This document shows, piece after piece, positions 1-12,949 of a stretch of 64,000 nucleotides of DNA. Every line of letters starts with the position of its first letter. Position 1 is the first letter of the stretch. The notes under the pieces were generated by a model. It had not been told where the DNA came from and ran no database searches. It saw only the letters and a list, made by a program, of their open reading frames with translations. The stretch is from Paenibacillus sp. (lineage in GTDB: Bacteria > Bacillota > Bacilli > Paenibacillales > NBRC-103111), in assembly GCA_031180825.1 (NCBI GenBank), contig JAPSLM010000006.1, forward strand, positions 107,516 to 171,515, given 5' to 3'. Both the position numbers and the translations under genes were made by a program.

Positions 1-341
1 AAGCTTTCGAATCTTTCCTTATTCATCAAGCAAATATGACAATCGTCCACCGCTTCTATGTATAGCTCCCTTGTGCCAAAAGAAATTCCGGCCATTTCGC
101 CGAACACGTTTCCTTCGCTGAGGATGTCCAAAGTGAACTGCTTGCCTTCGGCATTAAGCTTGTACAGGCGGACCTTCCCTTTCTTCACAAAGTAAAGCCC
201 CTCGGTGAAAGTGTCCGGCGTTTGGATAAACTGATTTTTCGCAACCGCAGTTATCGAAGTCAGTCGATCCATTTCGATTAAATCTTCCATCGACAGCGAA
301 TTCAGCAGATTGAATTGCGACAGATATTGAATTTTGTCCAT
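1..341 (-). CDS. Crp/Fnr-type cyclic-nucleotide-binding regulator, 5' part only
   Basis: The first 113 codons of a regulator that continues beyond the left edge. The visible part fits the cyclic-nucleotide-binding beta-barrel that opens Crp/Fnr proteins: FTEGLYFVKKGKVRLY, then an FGEMAG turn and an ELYIEAVDD strand. The HTH half is outside the window, so DNA binding is inferred from the family. The start at 341 follows a GGGAGAG ribosome-binding site. It reads in the same direction as the suf operon but a strong terminator (364-428) separates them, so it is probably transcribed on its own. The signal it senses cannot be told from this fragment. Confidence 0.75.
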   Translation of the reverse strand, partial: MDKIQYLSQFNLLNSLSMEDLIEMDRLTSITAVAKNQFIQTPDTFTEGLYFVKKGKVRLYKLNAEGKQFTLDILSEGNVFGEMAGISFGTRELYIEAVDDCHICLMNKERFES

Positions 342-363
342 TTCTCTCCCTCATTCGTTCTTA

Positions 364-428
364 TAAAAAAAATACGTATCCAGGCGACTTTACACAAAAG
401 CGTAAATGTCGCCGCAGACACGTATTTG
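364..428 (-). terminator. Rho-independent terminator of the suf operon
   Basis: On the minus strand, just after the sufB stop, AAATACG pairs with CGTATTT and GGCGAC with GTCGCC around a short loop, followed by a run of eight T. It closes the suf transcript and shields the Crp-type gene. Confidence 0.85.
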
Positions 429-450
429 CATGCTCCCCGAAAATAAAAAC

Positions 451-1848
451 TTAACCGATCGAGCCTTCCATCTCGAACTTGATGAGACGGTTCATCTCAA
501 CCGCGTACTCCATCGGCAGCTCTTTCGTGAACGGCTCGATGAAGCCCATAACGATCATTTGCGTCGCTTCCGCTTCGGTCAAGCCGCGGCTCATCAGATA
601 GAACAGCTGATCCTCGGATACTTTCGAGACGGTCGCTTCGTGCTCCAGCGTAATGTTGTCGTTCATGATTTCATTGTACGGGATCGTATCGGACGTCGAT
701 TCGTTATCCATAATGAGCGTATCGCACTTGATGTTCGCTTTGGAGCCTTCCGAATTGCGTCCGAACGAAGCCAAGCCGCGGTACGTCACCTTGCCGCCGT
801 GCTTGCTGATCGACTTGGAAACGATCGTCGATGTCGTATCCGGCGCCAAGTGCGTCATTTTCGCACCGGCATCCTGATGCTGGCCTTTGCCTGCAACGGC
901 GATGGAAAGCACCATGCCTTTCGCGCCGCGGCCTTTCAGCACAACCGCAGGATATTTCATCGTCAGCTTGGAGCCGATGTTGCCGTCGACCCATTCCATT
1001 GTCGCGTTTTCTTCCGCAACCGCACGCTTCGTAACCAGGTTGTAAATGTTCGGCGCCCAGTTCTGAATCGTGGTGTAGCGTACGCGGGAGTCCTTAAGGC
1101 AGATGATTTCAACGACCGCGCTGTGCAGCGAGTTTGTGCTGTAGACCGGAGCCGTACAACCTTCCACGTAATGCACGAAGCTGCCTTCGTCGGCGATGAT
1201 GAGCGTACGCTCGAACTGCCCCATGTTTTCCGAGTTGATCCGGAAGTAAGCTTGCAGCGGAATTTCCACCTTTACGCCCTTCGGCACATAAATGAAGCTG
1301 CCGCCAGACCACACCGCGCTGTTCAGCGCCGCGAATTTATTGTCGCTAGGCGGAACGATCGTCCCGAAATACTTCTTGAAAATTTCCGGATGCTCTTTAA
1401 GCGCCGAATCGGTGTCCATAAACAGCACGCCTTGCTCTTCCAGATCTTTCTGCATGCTGTGGTAAACGACCTCGGACTCGTACTGGGCGGATACGCCCGC
1501 CAGGAACTTCTGCTCCGCCTCCGGGATGCCAAGCTTGTCGAACGTTTCTTTGATTTCCGTCGGCACTTCTTCCCACGTTTTCCCCTGCTTCTCGGAAGGC
1601 TTCACGTAGTATTGAATGTCGTCGAAATCCAGATCGTCCATATTGCCGCCCCAACGCGGCATCGGCATTTTCAAAAACTGCTCCAACGATTTCAAGCGAA
1701 ACTCCAGCATCCATTCCGGCTCGCCCTTCATTCTGGAAATCTCGGTGACGATTTCGCGGGTCAGCCCTTTTCCGCTCTGAAACACGGCTTTGTGCTCGTC
1801 GCGAAACCCATATTTATATTCTTCCAATTCCGGCATTTTCTTTGCCAT
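451..1848 (-). CDS. sufB: SufB, Fe-S cluster scaffold subunit
   Basis: 465 residues, normal for SufB of the SufBCD scaffold, on which sulfur from SufS/SufU and iron are assembled into Fe-S clusters in the cytoplasm. The protein has the SufB/SufD beta-helix core (for example [18 protein letters not shown] and [20 protein letters not shown]) and the family C-terminal stretch with [16 protein letters not shown]. It is the last gene of the operon, 7 bases after sufU, behind an AGGAGG site. It resembles SufD (3503-4816), as expected for these homologous partners. The terminator at 364-428 follows it. Identity is very secure. Confidence 0.98.
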   Translation of the reverse strand: MAKKMPELEEYKYGFRDEHKAVFQSGKGLTREIVTEISRMKGEPEWMLEFRLKSLEQFLKMPMPRWGGNMDDLDFDDIQYYVKPSEKQGKTWEEVPTEIKETFDKLGIPEAEQKFLAGVSAQYESEVVYHSMQKDLEEQGVLFMDTDSALKEHPEIFKKYFGTIVPPSDNKFAALNSAVWSGGSFIYVPKGVKVEIPLQAYFRINSENMGQFERTLIIADEGSFVHYVEGCTAPVYSTNSLHSAVVEIICLKDSRVRYTTIQNWAPNIYNLVTKRAVAEENATMEWVDGNIGSKLTMKYPAVVLKGRGAKGMVLSIAVAGKGQHQDAGAKMTHLAPDTTSTIVSKSISKHGGKVTYRGLASFGRNSEGSKANIKCDTLIMDNESTSDTIPYNEIMNDNITLEHEATVSKVSEDQLFYLMSRGLTEAEATQMIVMGFIEPFTKELPMEYAVEMNRLIKFEMEGSIG

Positions 1849-1855
1849 GGGTGCC

Positions 1856-4816
<2,961 letters not shown>

Positions 4817-4845
4817 GGTTAATCCTCCTGTTCCCTTTCGATAGC

Positions 4846-5676
4846 TTAGTATTTCGGAGCCGTCGTATTCATCGGAATCTTGAATTCCTCTTCATCCTGG
4901 CCTACCCGCTCGTCCACGATCCCGAGCTCCTCTTTCACCCAATCGTAACCCTCGTTCTCCAGACGCTGAGCCAGCTCAGGTCCGCCGGATTTCACGATGC
5001 GTCCTTGCATCATCACGTGGACGTAGTCCGGCGTAATGTAGTTCAACAGGCGCTGATAGTGGGTGATGATCAGGAAGCCGCGCTCTTCGGAACGCATCGC
5101 GTTCACGCCCGTCGCCACGATGCGCAGCGCGTCGATATCGAGACCCGAGTCGATCTCGTCAAGAATAACGATGCGCGGGTCCAGCATCATCATTTGCAGA
5201 ATTTCGTTGCGCTTCTTCTCGCCGCCGGAGAAGCCTTCGTTCAAATAGCGGTGCATGAACTCGGGATTGATCTCCAGCTCCTTCATTTTCGCTTCCATCT
5301 GGCGGATGAATTTGATCAGCGAAATTTCGCTGCCTTCCTCGCGGCGGGCATTGATCGCGCTGCGCAGGAAGTCCGCATTCGTCACGCCGGTAATCTCACT
5401 CGGATACTGCATGGCAAGAAAGAGGCCGGCACGCGCTCTTTCGTCCGTCGCCATCTCAAGCACGTCCTCACCGTCCAGCGTCACGCTGCCTTCCGTCACT
5501 TCGTATTTCGGGTGGCCCATAAGGGCCGACGCCAGCGTACTTTTGCCCGTTCCGTTCGGACCCATGATCGCATGCACTTCGCCGCCCTTAATCGTCAAGC
5601 TGAGGCCTTTCAAAATCTCTTTGCCTTCGACAGTCGCTTTCAAACCGTCTATAGTAAAATGCGGTACGTTTGCCAT
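4846..5676 (-). CDS. sufC: SufC, ATPase of the SufBCD scaffold
   Basis: 276 residues, first gene of the operon. It is an ABC-type ATPase without membrane domains that drives conformational change in SufBD. Walker [10 protein letters not shown] is at about residues 39-47; the signature is FSGGEKKR, and Walker B with the catalytic acid is [14 protein letters not shown]. The tail ([15 protein letters not shown]) makes it slightly longer than the usual 250-260. The start follows CGGAGG. Upstream lies an A+T-rich promoter with a Fur-like palindrome, so iron starvation is the likely inducer. Confidence 0.97.
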   Translation of the reverse strand: MANVPHFTIDGLKATVEGKEILKGLSLTIKGGEVHAIMGPNGTGKSTLASALMGHPKYEVTEGSVTLDGEDVLEMATDERARAGLFLAMQYPSEITGVTNADFLRSAINARREEGSEISLIKFIRQMEAKMKELEINPEFMHRYLNEGFSGGEKKRNEILQMMMLDPRIVILDEIDSGLDIDALRIVATGVNAMRSEERGFLIITHYQRLLNYITPDYVHVMMQGRIVKSGGPELAQRLENEGYDWVKEELGIVDERVGQDEEEFKIPMNTTAPKY

Positions 5677-5701
5677 AGTTTCGTGCCTCCGAGTTTTAAT
5701 T

Positions 5702-5780
5702 ATTATTTAATGATAATCATTACAAACTGATTATCAGTGATTCTCAATAATAATATTATATCTCAATATACAAAATCAAG
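5702..5780 (-). promoter_or_regulatory. suf promoter with Fur-box-like repeats
   Basis: Reading on the minus strand toward sufC, TTGATT (5774-5779) and TATTAT (5750-5755) are 18 bases apart and make a sigma-A-type promoter. Overlapping the start region is TGATAATCATTACAA (5711-5725), close to the 7-1-7 Fur consensus TGATAATnATTATCA. A second, weaker copy (TGATTATCAGTGATTC) lies at about 5729-5744. Binding by Fur is inferred from this similarity only. Confidence 0.6.
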
Positions 5781-5807
5781 AAAGTCCCGTCCGCGGATTT
5801 CCCGGAA

Positions 5808-6383
5808 CTATTTTTCCGCCAGCGCCTCCCGGATCCGGCCGGCCTCCAGCGCAAACGCTTCGTCCGTCAGCACGGCCCGGCGCGGCGCCCCATGCAGCGA
5901 TCCGGGAAGCCCGATCCACGATTTGCACCCGTTATATTCGTCCAGCACCGGGATTCTCACAGGCTCGTCCAGCGCGTAGACCCTGAGCAGCATAACATGC
6001 AGCGGCTTCGTACGCTTCCACTTCAGCCTCTCTTCGGCCAGCCGGTCCGACCAAATGTGAAACGGCTTCAGCCTGGCAAGCTGCTCTTCGGTCTCGATCA
6101 GGATATCCTCGGCCAGCTCGGCGTAGCATCCGATTTCCGCTTGCCCGCCGCTCCATTCGGGGGCCCGCTCGTCCACCCGTTCCGCGAACTCCGGCTTGAT
6201 CAGCTCTTTGCGCTGATGCTCGTAGGTCGGGTACAAATAAAAGCTGCCGGATTCCACTTGAAAATCCCGGGTTTCCTCGCGGATGCCGCCTTTGCGCATA
6301 ATCAGGATCTGCTTCCCCTGCTTCAAAGCCTCGACGGCCACGGCCCATTCCTTCAATCCGATCGCCTGTCCTTGCGGTATCAT
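5808..6383 (-). CDS. DUF1802 family protein
   Basis: 191 residues, matching the size and opening of the DUF1802 family (GLKEWAVAVEALKQGKQILIMRKGGIREE), whose function is not known. It contains YPTYEHQRKELIKPEF and a C-terminal half rich in charged residues. No signal peptide or membrane segment is seen, so it is probably cytoplasmic. The start at 6383 follows GGGAGGAGAG, somewhat far away. It stands alone between the suf promoter and a small gene on the other strand. Family membership is recognised from the sequence; I can give no biochemical role. Confidence 0.8.
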   Translation of the reverse strand: MIPQGQAIGLKEWAVAVEALKQGKQILIMRKGGIREETRDFQVESGSFYLYPTYEHQRKELIKPEFAERVDERAPEWSGGQAEIGCYAELAEDILIETEEQLARLKPFHIWSDRLAEERLKWKRTKPLHVMLLRVYALDEPVRIPVLDEYNGCKSWIGLPGSLHGAPRRAVLTDEAFALEAGRIREALAEK

Positions 6384-6540
6384 CTCTTGCGCTCTCCTCC
6401 CTTATAGTGTAGCCCATTCGTTTAAGCTATTATAGATTTCCAGCCAAAACATTGCAATTCCGGAAGAGCATAAAAACGATCGCAAAAATCGATGCTAAAG
6501 ACGCTGCATCATTCAATTCGCTGCGAGGAGGGTAAATGCA

Positions 6541-6708
6541 ATGCGCGAAGGTTTGATCCCAACCGTTCTCGGCACGGCTGTCGCAGCATCCGGCGCGGCT
6601 ATGCGAAACCGATTCCCGATGGCGGCCGCGGCGGTCGTCGGCTTTGGTCTCGCACATGTCGTGCTGGGAGCCATTGACTTGGTGGAGCATCGCAGAAGAA
6701 CGGAGTAG
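6541..6708 (+). CDS. small membrane protein, 55 residues, unknown function
   Basis: A short gene with a convincing GGAGG ribosome-binding site at the right distance and a terminator directly after it (6733-6765). The protein begins MREGLIPTVLGTAVAASG and has an alanine/glycine-rich hydrophobic stretch (FPMAAAAVVGFGLAHVVLGA) that could form one or two short membrane helices, ending in a basic tail EHRRRTE. I believe similar tiny proteins occur in Paenibacillus genomes, but I do not know a function. It is transcribed divergently from the DUF1802 gene. Confidence 0.65.
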   Translation: MREGLIPTVLGTAVAASGAAMRNRFPMAAAAVVGFGLAHVVLGAIDLVEHRRRTE

Positions 6709-6732
6709 CCTCTGGCTTTTGCTCCGGCAAAC

Positions 6733-6765
6733 AAAAAGGGAAGGCCGGCATGCCTCCCCTTTTTC
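6733..6765 (+). terminator. Rho-independent terminator after the 55-residue gene
   Basis: AAAAGGGAAGGC pairs with GCCTCCCCTTTT (one mismatch), ending in a T run. It could also serve the small minus-strand gene at 6791-6970, since the stem begins with an A run. Confidence 0.7.
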
Positions 6766-6790
6766 ATATGCAATCTTCTGCAATCTTCGC

Positions 6791-6970
6791 TCAATTTACG
6801 TTCTGTACATAATGATTGGAAGCCGAGATTCGTTGATACTGCTCGTGGCTCGCTTTTAAAGGATTGGCATGCAGGGCTACGGACGGATTTTCCGGCGAGG
6901 ACCACCCGAGCACGCACAGGATGGCGAAGCACGCCGCGATCAACAGCAATTTACCGAGCAGTTTCTCCAT
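6791..6970 (-). CDS. small exported or membrane-anchored protein, unknown
   Basis: 59 residues if started at the ATG at 6970, chosen because GGAGGTGGG sits just upstream; the frame stays open to 7027 but without a better site. The N-terminus KLLGKLLLIAACFAILCVLGW is a single hydrophobic segment after a lysine, a signal anchor or signal peptide, followed by a short polar tail ending SNHYVQNVN. There is no clear lipobox. It is transcribed away from mtnK and toward the shared terminator at 6733-6765. No family is recognised. Confidence 0.5.
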   Translation of the reverse strand: MEKLLGKLLLIAACFAILCVLGWSSPENPSVALHANPLKASHEQYQRISASNHYVQNVN

Positions 6971-7179
6971 AACAAAAACCCACCTCCGCGTATTTACCTT
7001 TATTGTAGCTTTCAGCGTTAAGCGCATATTATCGGGGTATGAACTTTTTGTAAAAGAGACGGCCGGGACGGGCGCATGGCATGTCCGGAAAACGCATTTC
7101 CTCTATTCCAACGCAAACCAAATTGATTTATACTAGAGGGAATGGCAGTTTTCATATGGAAAAAGGAGGAATTCATCCC

Positions 7180-8385
7180 ATGCCCGCATATCATCCGCTG
7201 ACGGAATCGGAAGCCATCGACTATGCAAAAAAATTACCCGGCCTGTTTCAACCCGATTCCGAGCTCACGAGCCGGGAAATCGGGGACGGCAACCTGAACC
7301 TGGTATTCCATATTTCGGAGCCTTCCACCGGGAAAAGCATCATTCTGAAGCAAGCGCTCCCCTATGCCAAGGTCGTAGGCGAATCGTGGCCCCTGACCTT
7401 GGACCGCGCCCGGATCGAGAGCGAAGCGCTGATGATCCAGGAATCGCTGTGCCCGGACCTTGTCCCGCACGTATACGCTTACGAGCCGGACCTGGCGCTC
7501 ACGGTCATGCAGGACTTGAGCGACCATACGATTATGCGCAAAGGCTTGATCGAGCGTAATCAATACCCGCTGTTCGCCGGGCATATCGGAACGTTTTTGG
7601 CCCGTACTCTTTTTTACACGTCCGATCTCGGCATGAACCAGCAGGAGAAAAAAGAACGGGTCAAACGGTTCATCAACCCCGAGCTGTGCAAAATTACCGA
7701 GGACCTGATCTTCGACGATCCGTATACGGATTCCCCGAACAATAACGTTCCTCCGGCGATTCGCGACGCCGTCTCCGCCATCTGGCAGGATACCGGGCTT
7801 CATCTGGAAGTCGCGATTCTTCGCGAGAAGTTTTTGACGCATGCCCAAGCGCTGCTGCACGGCGATCTGCATACCGGCAGCATCTTCATCAAGCCGGATT
7901 CGACCAAGGTCATCGATCCGGAGTTTGCATACTACGGCCCGATGGGCTTCGATATCGGCGCGGTGTTCGCCAATCTGCTGCTGAACTTTGCCGCGCAGGA
8001 AGGCTGGAGCGAGGACGAGGCTTCGCGCCGGGATTACCGCGGCTACTTGACCGGGACGATCCGCGACGTATGGGAGACGTTCGACCGCGAATTCCGGGAG
8101 CTGTGGAATCAGCGCGGCACCGACCGGATCGCCAAAACGCCGGGCTACCAGGACTGGTACATGCAAGAGGTGCTGCGGGATACGTTCGGCTTCACCGGCA
8201 GCAAGATGGTGCGCCGCGTGCACGGTCTGGCGCAGGTGGCCGACATCAATCAGATTCAAGACGGAGCGGCCAAGGAGCGGGCCCAGCGGCTGGCGCTTGA
8301 AATCGGTACGGCGCTCATTAAATTTAACCGTCAGGCGTCCTCCATCGCGCAGATGATCGAAATCGCCGAGAAGGCCGTGAACTAG
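7180..8385 (+). CDS. mtnK: MtnK, 5-methylthioribose kinase
   Basis: 401 residues. It phosphorylates 5-methylthioribose, the sugar left from spent S-adenosylmethionine, for methionine salvage. The kinase fold is of the aminoglycoside-phosphotransferase type: catalytic loop HGDLHTGS at residues 227-234 and the metal-binding DPE at 246-248, followed by the family's [12 protein letters not shown]. The start at 7180 is preceded by AAAGGAGG; the frame runs open upstream to 7081 but that part looks non-coding. A weak promoter with TATACT near 7128 may drive it. mtnA follows 20 bases later. Confidence 0.97.
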   Translation: MPAYHPLTESEAIDYAKKLPGLFQPDSELTSREIGDGNLNLVFHISEPSTGKSIILKQALPYAKVVGESWPLTLDRARIESEALMIQESLCPDLVPHVYAYEPDLALTVMQDLSDHTIMRKGLIERNQYPLFAGHIGTFLARTLFYTSDLGMNQQEKKERVKRFINPELCKITEDLIFDDPYTDSPNNNVPPAIRDAVSAIWQDTGLHLEVAILREKFLTHAQALLHGDLHTGSIFIKPDSTKVIDPEFAYYGPMGFDIGAVFANLLLNFAAQEGWSEDEASRRDYRGYLTGTIRDVWETFDREFRELWNQRGTDRIAKTPGYQDWYMQEVLRDTFGFTGSKMVRRVHGLAQVADINQIQDGAAKERAQRLALEIGTALIKFNRQASSIAQMIEIAEKAVN

Positions 8386-8405
8386 ATAAAGGAGTGTGCT
8401 GCACC

Positions 8406-9494
<1,089 letters not shown>

Positions 9495-9517
9495 TCGCGG
9501 CAGCTTAAGAACGACAT

Positions 9518-9567
9518 AAAACGGCCATTTCCTATGCATCTCTGCACGGGAAACGGCCGTTTTTCGG
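9518..9567 (+). terminator. bidirectional terminator between mtnA and the RCC1 gene
   Basis: AAAACGGCC...TTTCC pairs with GGGAAACGGCCGTTTT, with A and T runs on either side, so it can stop transcription from both converging genes. Confidence 0.8.
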
Positions 9568-9568
9568 T

Positions 9569-12500
9569 TTAGGGGATAAGCGAATAGGAAGCATCCGGCA
9601 CGTTCATGTATACGGGAGGAACCATCTGCAAAATGAAAAGAACATCGGCCCGGTCGAACTTGCCGTCCCCGGTCACGTCCGTCTGGGCGCGGATCGCTTT
9701 CATCGCCGAATCCAAATCGGTGACGGCCGGCAAAGGAGCTTTCGCCCGGTTTATAACGATGGTGTATAATGCCGCACTTCCGTTTTCGGCCGCCACTTGC
9801 AGCACGACAGGAAGACTCTGTCCCGGAACGAGCGATTTGACATGCAGCATGCCGCCGCTCCATTCGACGTTGGCTTGCCGATTGATAAGCGCGAGCCGTG
9901 CCTTCGGATCGTCCGGAACGATCTGCAAGCTTACGGCATCCGTCTCGGGACCTACGGTTAACCGATACGTGTCGGCCGCGACCAGTACAAGCGGAGCCGA
10001 ATTGTAGGTCACGGAACGAAGAGCCGTATTGCCGGATGGCACCCCAGGGCCGGATGGCCGGGTGACCTCCACGTTGAAGCTGCTTGTAAAACGGCCTCCG
10101 ATTTTCGTGACAACGGGGAAGGATCTCGTCTGGTTCTCGAGGAGATCGGATACCGTGATCGTCCGCCCGTAAACGTCATAGGTGACCCCGGTCACCGTGG
10201 ATGGGACATAAAACGTCGCATTCGGACCGTACAGCGTAACCCCAAGCTGCACTTGAGTCACATTCCCGGGCACGCTCAGCGAATACGTCCGAGTGTCCGG
10301 TTTAAAGAACAAGGGGGCGTCGGCGTACGAAATGCTCATCGCGTCCAAGGTTATTTCATACGGCTGCCCGTCCGTCCCCGAGCCGCCCGTTACCGCGGCG
10401 CCTTCCTTCAAAGCGATGACCGGCAGGACCGCACGGGTGCCGTTGTCCTCCCGATCTCTGTTATCGAACCACACCTCGCCTTCGGCGTTCACCAGCAACG
10501 GATACGCCTTGTTCGTTTGAGGATGGGTGAGCGGATTGATCAGCCAATGGCCGGAAAGCCGCTTAGGATCGATGACCCTCGATAATCCGGCAAACTGATC
10601 TTTGGTCAGAAGCCCGACGTTGGCGTTCACGGTAAACGAATCCTGTTCCACAAGCTGATAATCCGCTAAATGATAAGTCTTAATATCGAACGGGGAAGCG
10701 GCAATCCATCGCTTGGTTTCGCCCAGGCTGTTGTAAAAATCCTCGTTTAAATACTTGCCTACGGAGCCTTCCGCGGCCGGGTCGAAGCGATAGGCCGGAT
10801 TGTCGGCCTGAAATATATTGCTTTGATGGGCATGGTTCCAATATAAGCTGGCAACCTGCGTCCCCGGCTTCAAGACCATAGTCCGGCTCGAAGGATCTAT
10901 CATCATCCATTGCTTTCCGGCGTAGGAGACGATATCGCCAACGGACAACAGCGTCAGGGAATCGCCCGCGGCAGCCTGCCTCACAATCGTAACTTCATAA
11001 GGAGCTTTGGTCCCTGCAAAGGAATCGACGACCTCGAACGCGATCCTGCTTTGTCCCACAGGCAAATGTTGAATCGAGAGCCGGTTTCCCGAAGAAACCG
11101 CGGTTACACCGGAAGGGGCTGCCGAGACGTTCTCTACGGCCATCCCGGAATGGCTCAGCGCCAGATCGAGGGCCACCGCCTTCAATTCGCGCGGAAGCCG
11201 AAGGCTGTAGGCCTCCGCCCCTTCATGGCTCGTTGCTTTTCGTGCGGGAATCCCGTTCGGTTCGGTCAACGACTTAACAGGAGACAAATCGATTTCAACC
11301 GGGGCCGCGCTGTGCTCCGGAGCAGCCGTCTTCCCCGTTCCAAGCTGGCCACGGCGGTTATCGCCCAAACCGTACAGCTTGTCCTCGCTTGAAAGCATGT
11401 AGGTAGTTTTCGCTCCGCCGACAATGCCGTCGACCTGCTCCCCGAAGTACATGCCCAAGCCTTGTTCTGTTCCCGCTGCGGAAACTCCGGTCCCCGGCAG
11501 CGGAACCGCAACCGGGCTGGCAACGCTGGAACGGTCGGGACGGCCGGCCTGTCCGAAATCGTTAAGCCCTGTCACGTACAACGTGCGCGGGGCAGTCTCT
11601 CCGTCCCCGCGAAGGAGCAGCGTATGATCGCCGCCGGCCGCCGCGCCTCTTGCGTCCCCGATCGGATGGCCGCTCTCCGTCGCCATGCGGCTGGCGTAGC
11701 TTCGATGGCCCAGGGTCGGCCCGAGCCCCAGCTGCCCATGCTCGTTGCTGCCCCAAGCGTAGACGCTAAGCCCTTCGCCCTTGGCAACCGAATGCTCGTT
11801 CCCCGCCGAAATGCCATAGATGTTCGTCAGCATGTCGCCTAACGATTCCGACCGGACGACCTCCACCGGCAAGCGCTTGTCGGTCGTCGTGTTGTCCCCA
11901 AGCTGTCCCTTGTTATTGCGGCCCCAAGCGAGCACGGTATTGTCCGCCGACCGGGCCAAGCTATGGTAAGCGCCCAGAGCGATCTCCTTCATACCCGCGA
12001 GATCCCCGGTGCCCTCCGCATTGTTCACAAACGCCGGAAATCCGCTTGCCGCCCGATCTCCGCTCCCCAATTGCCCGTATGTATTATCGCCCCAAGCCGC
12101 CACTCTTCCGTCCTTGAACAGCAGCGCAGCATGATCGAACCCGGCAGCCACGGCCGCGACCGGCTCCGCGTCCAATTCGCGGCCGGAATCGAGCATGACA
12201 TTTCCGGGGGCGGACCTTCCCTGTGTCGCCCCGTCGCCAAGCTGATACTTATTGTTGCTCCCCCAGGACTTCACTCGTTTGGCCTTGCCCTCTCCTGCCA
12301 GCACCAGCGTAAACGCGCTTTTTCCGCTCTCCGCCGGGTTGCCGCCGGCTGCCGCCGCCGAGGCGTTCACGATTCCCGGCACCTGCCTCGGATAAGGCTG
12401 ATCGGCCCCTCCGGTATCGTAGCCGAGCTGCCCGAAGTCGTTCGCTCCCCATGTCCACACGGTTCCGTCCTCCCGCACGGCTACGGTATGCGAATAAGAG

Positions 12501-12676
12501 GAGGATACGGACACGAACTTCGCATTCGCCCCGTCTTGCCCGTAGGCCCGGCCGCGGCCCGGAAGCGACAGCAGACTGACGCAGACGGTTATTGCAATAA
12601 TCCAAAGCATTCCTTTTCGCCCGAAGCTTGTATAAGAATAAAAACCCGAAACGTCGTTCCGGTCGGCAACACGCAC
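9569..12676 (-). CDS. secreted RCC1-repeat protein with DUF6273-like, cadherin-like and dockerin-like parts
   Basis: 1035 residues. A GTG start at 12676 follows AGAAGGAGTG. A basic N-terminus and the hydrophobic stretch GMLWIIAITVCVSLLSLPG form a signal peptide. Roughly residues 55-470 are RCC1/BNR-type propeller repeats, each with a WGxNxxGQLG core (VWTWGANDFGQLGYDTG; VLAWGRNNKGQLGDN; VYAWGSNEHGQLGLG). About 585-770 resembles the DUF6273 domain (VGDIVSYAGKQWMMID ... LSGHWLINPLT). Two cadherin-like beta-sandwich segments follow. The end has one EF-type loop, DVTGDGKFDRADVLFIL, as in half a dockerin. It is probably an exported surface or polymer-binding protein. The domain calls past RCC1 are by eye; no substrate can be named. 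Confidence 0.8.
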   Translation of the reverse strand: MRVADRNDVSGFYSYTSFGRKGMLWIIAITVCVSLLSLPGRGRAYGQDGANAKFVSVSSSYSHTVAVREDGTVWTWGANDFGQLGYDTGGADQPYPRQVPGIVNASAAAAGGNPAESGKSAFTLVLAGEGKAKRVKSWGSNNKYQLGDGATQGRSAPGNVMLDSGRELDAEPVAAVAAGFDHAALLFKDGRVAAWGDNTYGQLGSGDRAASGFPAFVNNAEGTGDLAGMKEIALGAYHSLARSADNTVLAWGRNNKGQLGDNTTTDKRLPVEVVRSESLGDMLTNIYGISAGNEHSVAKGEGLSVYAWGSNEHGQLGLGPTLGHRSYASRMATESGHPIGDARGAAAGGDHTLLLRGDGETAPRTLYVTGLNDFGQAGRPDRSSVASPVAVPLPGTGVSAAGTEQGLGMYFGEQVDGIVGGAKTTYMLSSEDKLYGLGDNRRGQLGTGKTAAPEHSAAPVEIDLSPVKSLTEPNGIPARKATSHEGAEAYSLRLPRELKAVALDLALSHSGMAVENVSAAPSGVTAVSSGNRLSIQHLPVGQSRIAFEVVDSFAGTKAPYEVTIVRQAAAGDSLTLLSVGDIVSYAGKQWMMIDPSSRTMVLKPGTQVASLYWNHAHQSNIFQADNPAYRFDPAAEGSVGKYLNEDFYNSLGETKRWIAASPFDIKTYHLADYQLVEQDSFTVNANVGLLTKDQFAGLSRVIDPKRLSGHWLINPLTHPQTNKAYPLLVNAEGEVWFDNRDREDNGTRAVLPVIALKEGAAVTGGSGTDGQPYEITLDAMSISYADAPLFFKPDTRTYSLSVPGNVTQVQLGVTLYGPNATFYVPSTVTGVTYDVYGRTITVSDLLENQTRSFPVVTKIGGRFTSSFNVEVTRPSGPGVPSGNTALRSVTYNSAPLVLVAADTYRLTVGPETDAVSLQIVPDDPKARLALINRQANVEWSGGMLHVKSLVPGQSLPVVLQVAAENGSAALYTIVINRAKAPLPAVTDLDSAMKAIRAQTDVTGDGKFDRADVLFILQMVPPVYMNVPDASYSLIP

Positions 12677-12896
12677 TTGAGCTTCACTCCTTCTGTACGA
12701 ATCACGGGTGGCATGAATCTATCCCTATATTTTACCTTATTTTACTGCGGCTGTGGTGTATATTTCATAATTTTTAGAAACCGGTTCTCTTCCGCGGGCA
12801 TTCGCAAACGATTAAACGCTGCCGGTTTTAGGCCGAAAACAGTTGCAAAAATCAGGAATGTTGGCTATGATGAAGAAGAAAATATTTTTCATCGTT

Positions 12897-12926
12897 TTGA
12901 CCCATATCAAGAAAATGATTTACAAA
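12897..12926 (+). promoter_or_regulatory. possible promoter of the RpiR-nagBA operon
   Basis: TTGACC (12897-12902) and TACAAA (12921-12926) are 18 bases apart, 24 bases before the start codon of the regulator. Just upstream the A+T-rich palindrome AAAATATTTT (12879-12888) may be a binding site for the operon's own RpiR regulator; this is a guess. Confidence 0.4.
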
Positions 12927-12949
12927 ATCTTTGCAAAACGGGTGATCTG

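Noticed and set aside
6971..7179. SAM riboswitch before mtnK
   Set aside because: I could not find the conserved stems or a following terminator; only a weak promoter is seen.
9569..12676. Repeats within the RCC1 gene as a tandem DNA repeat or CRISPR array
   Set aside because: The repeat is at protein level only, with varied DNA sequence and no regular spacers.
11963..12949. Upstream extension of the RpiR gene to a 615-residue protein
   Set aside because: The extra part lies opposite the RCC1 gene and has no protein features; the RpiR fold starts right after the ATG at 12950.
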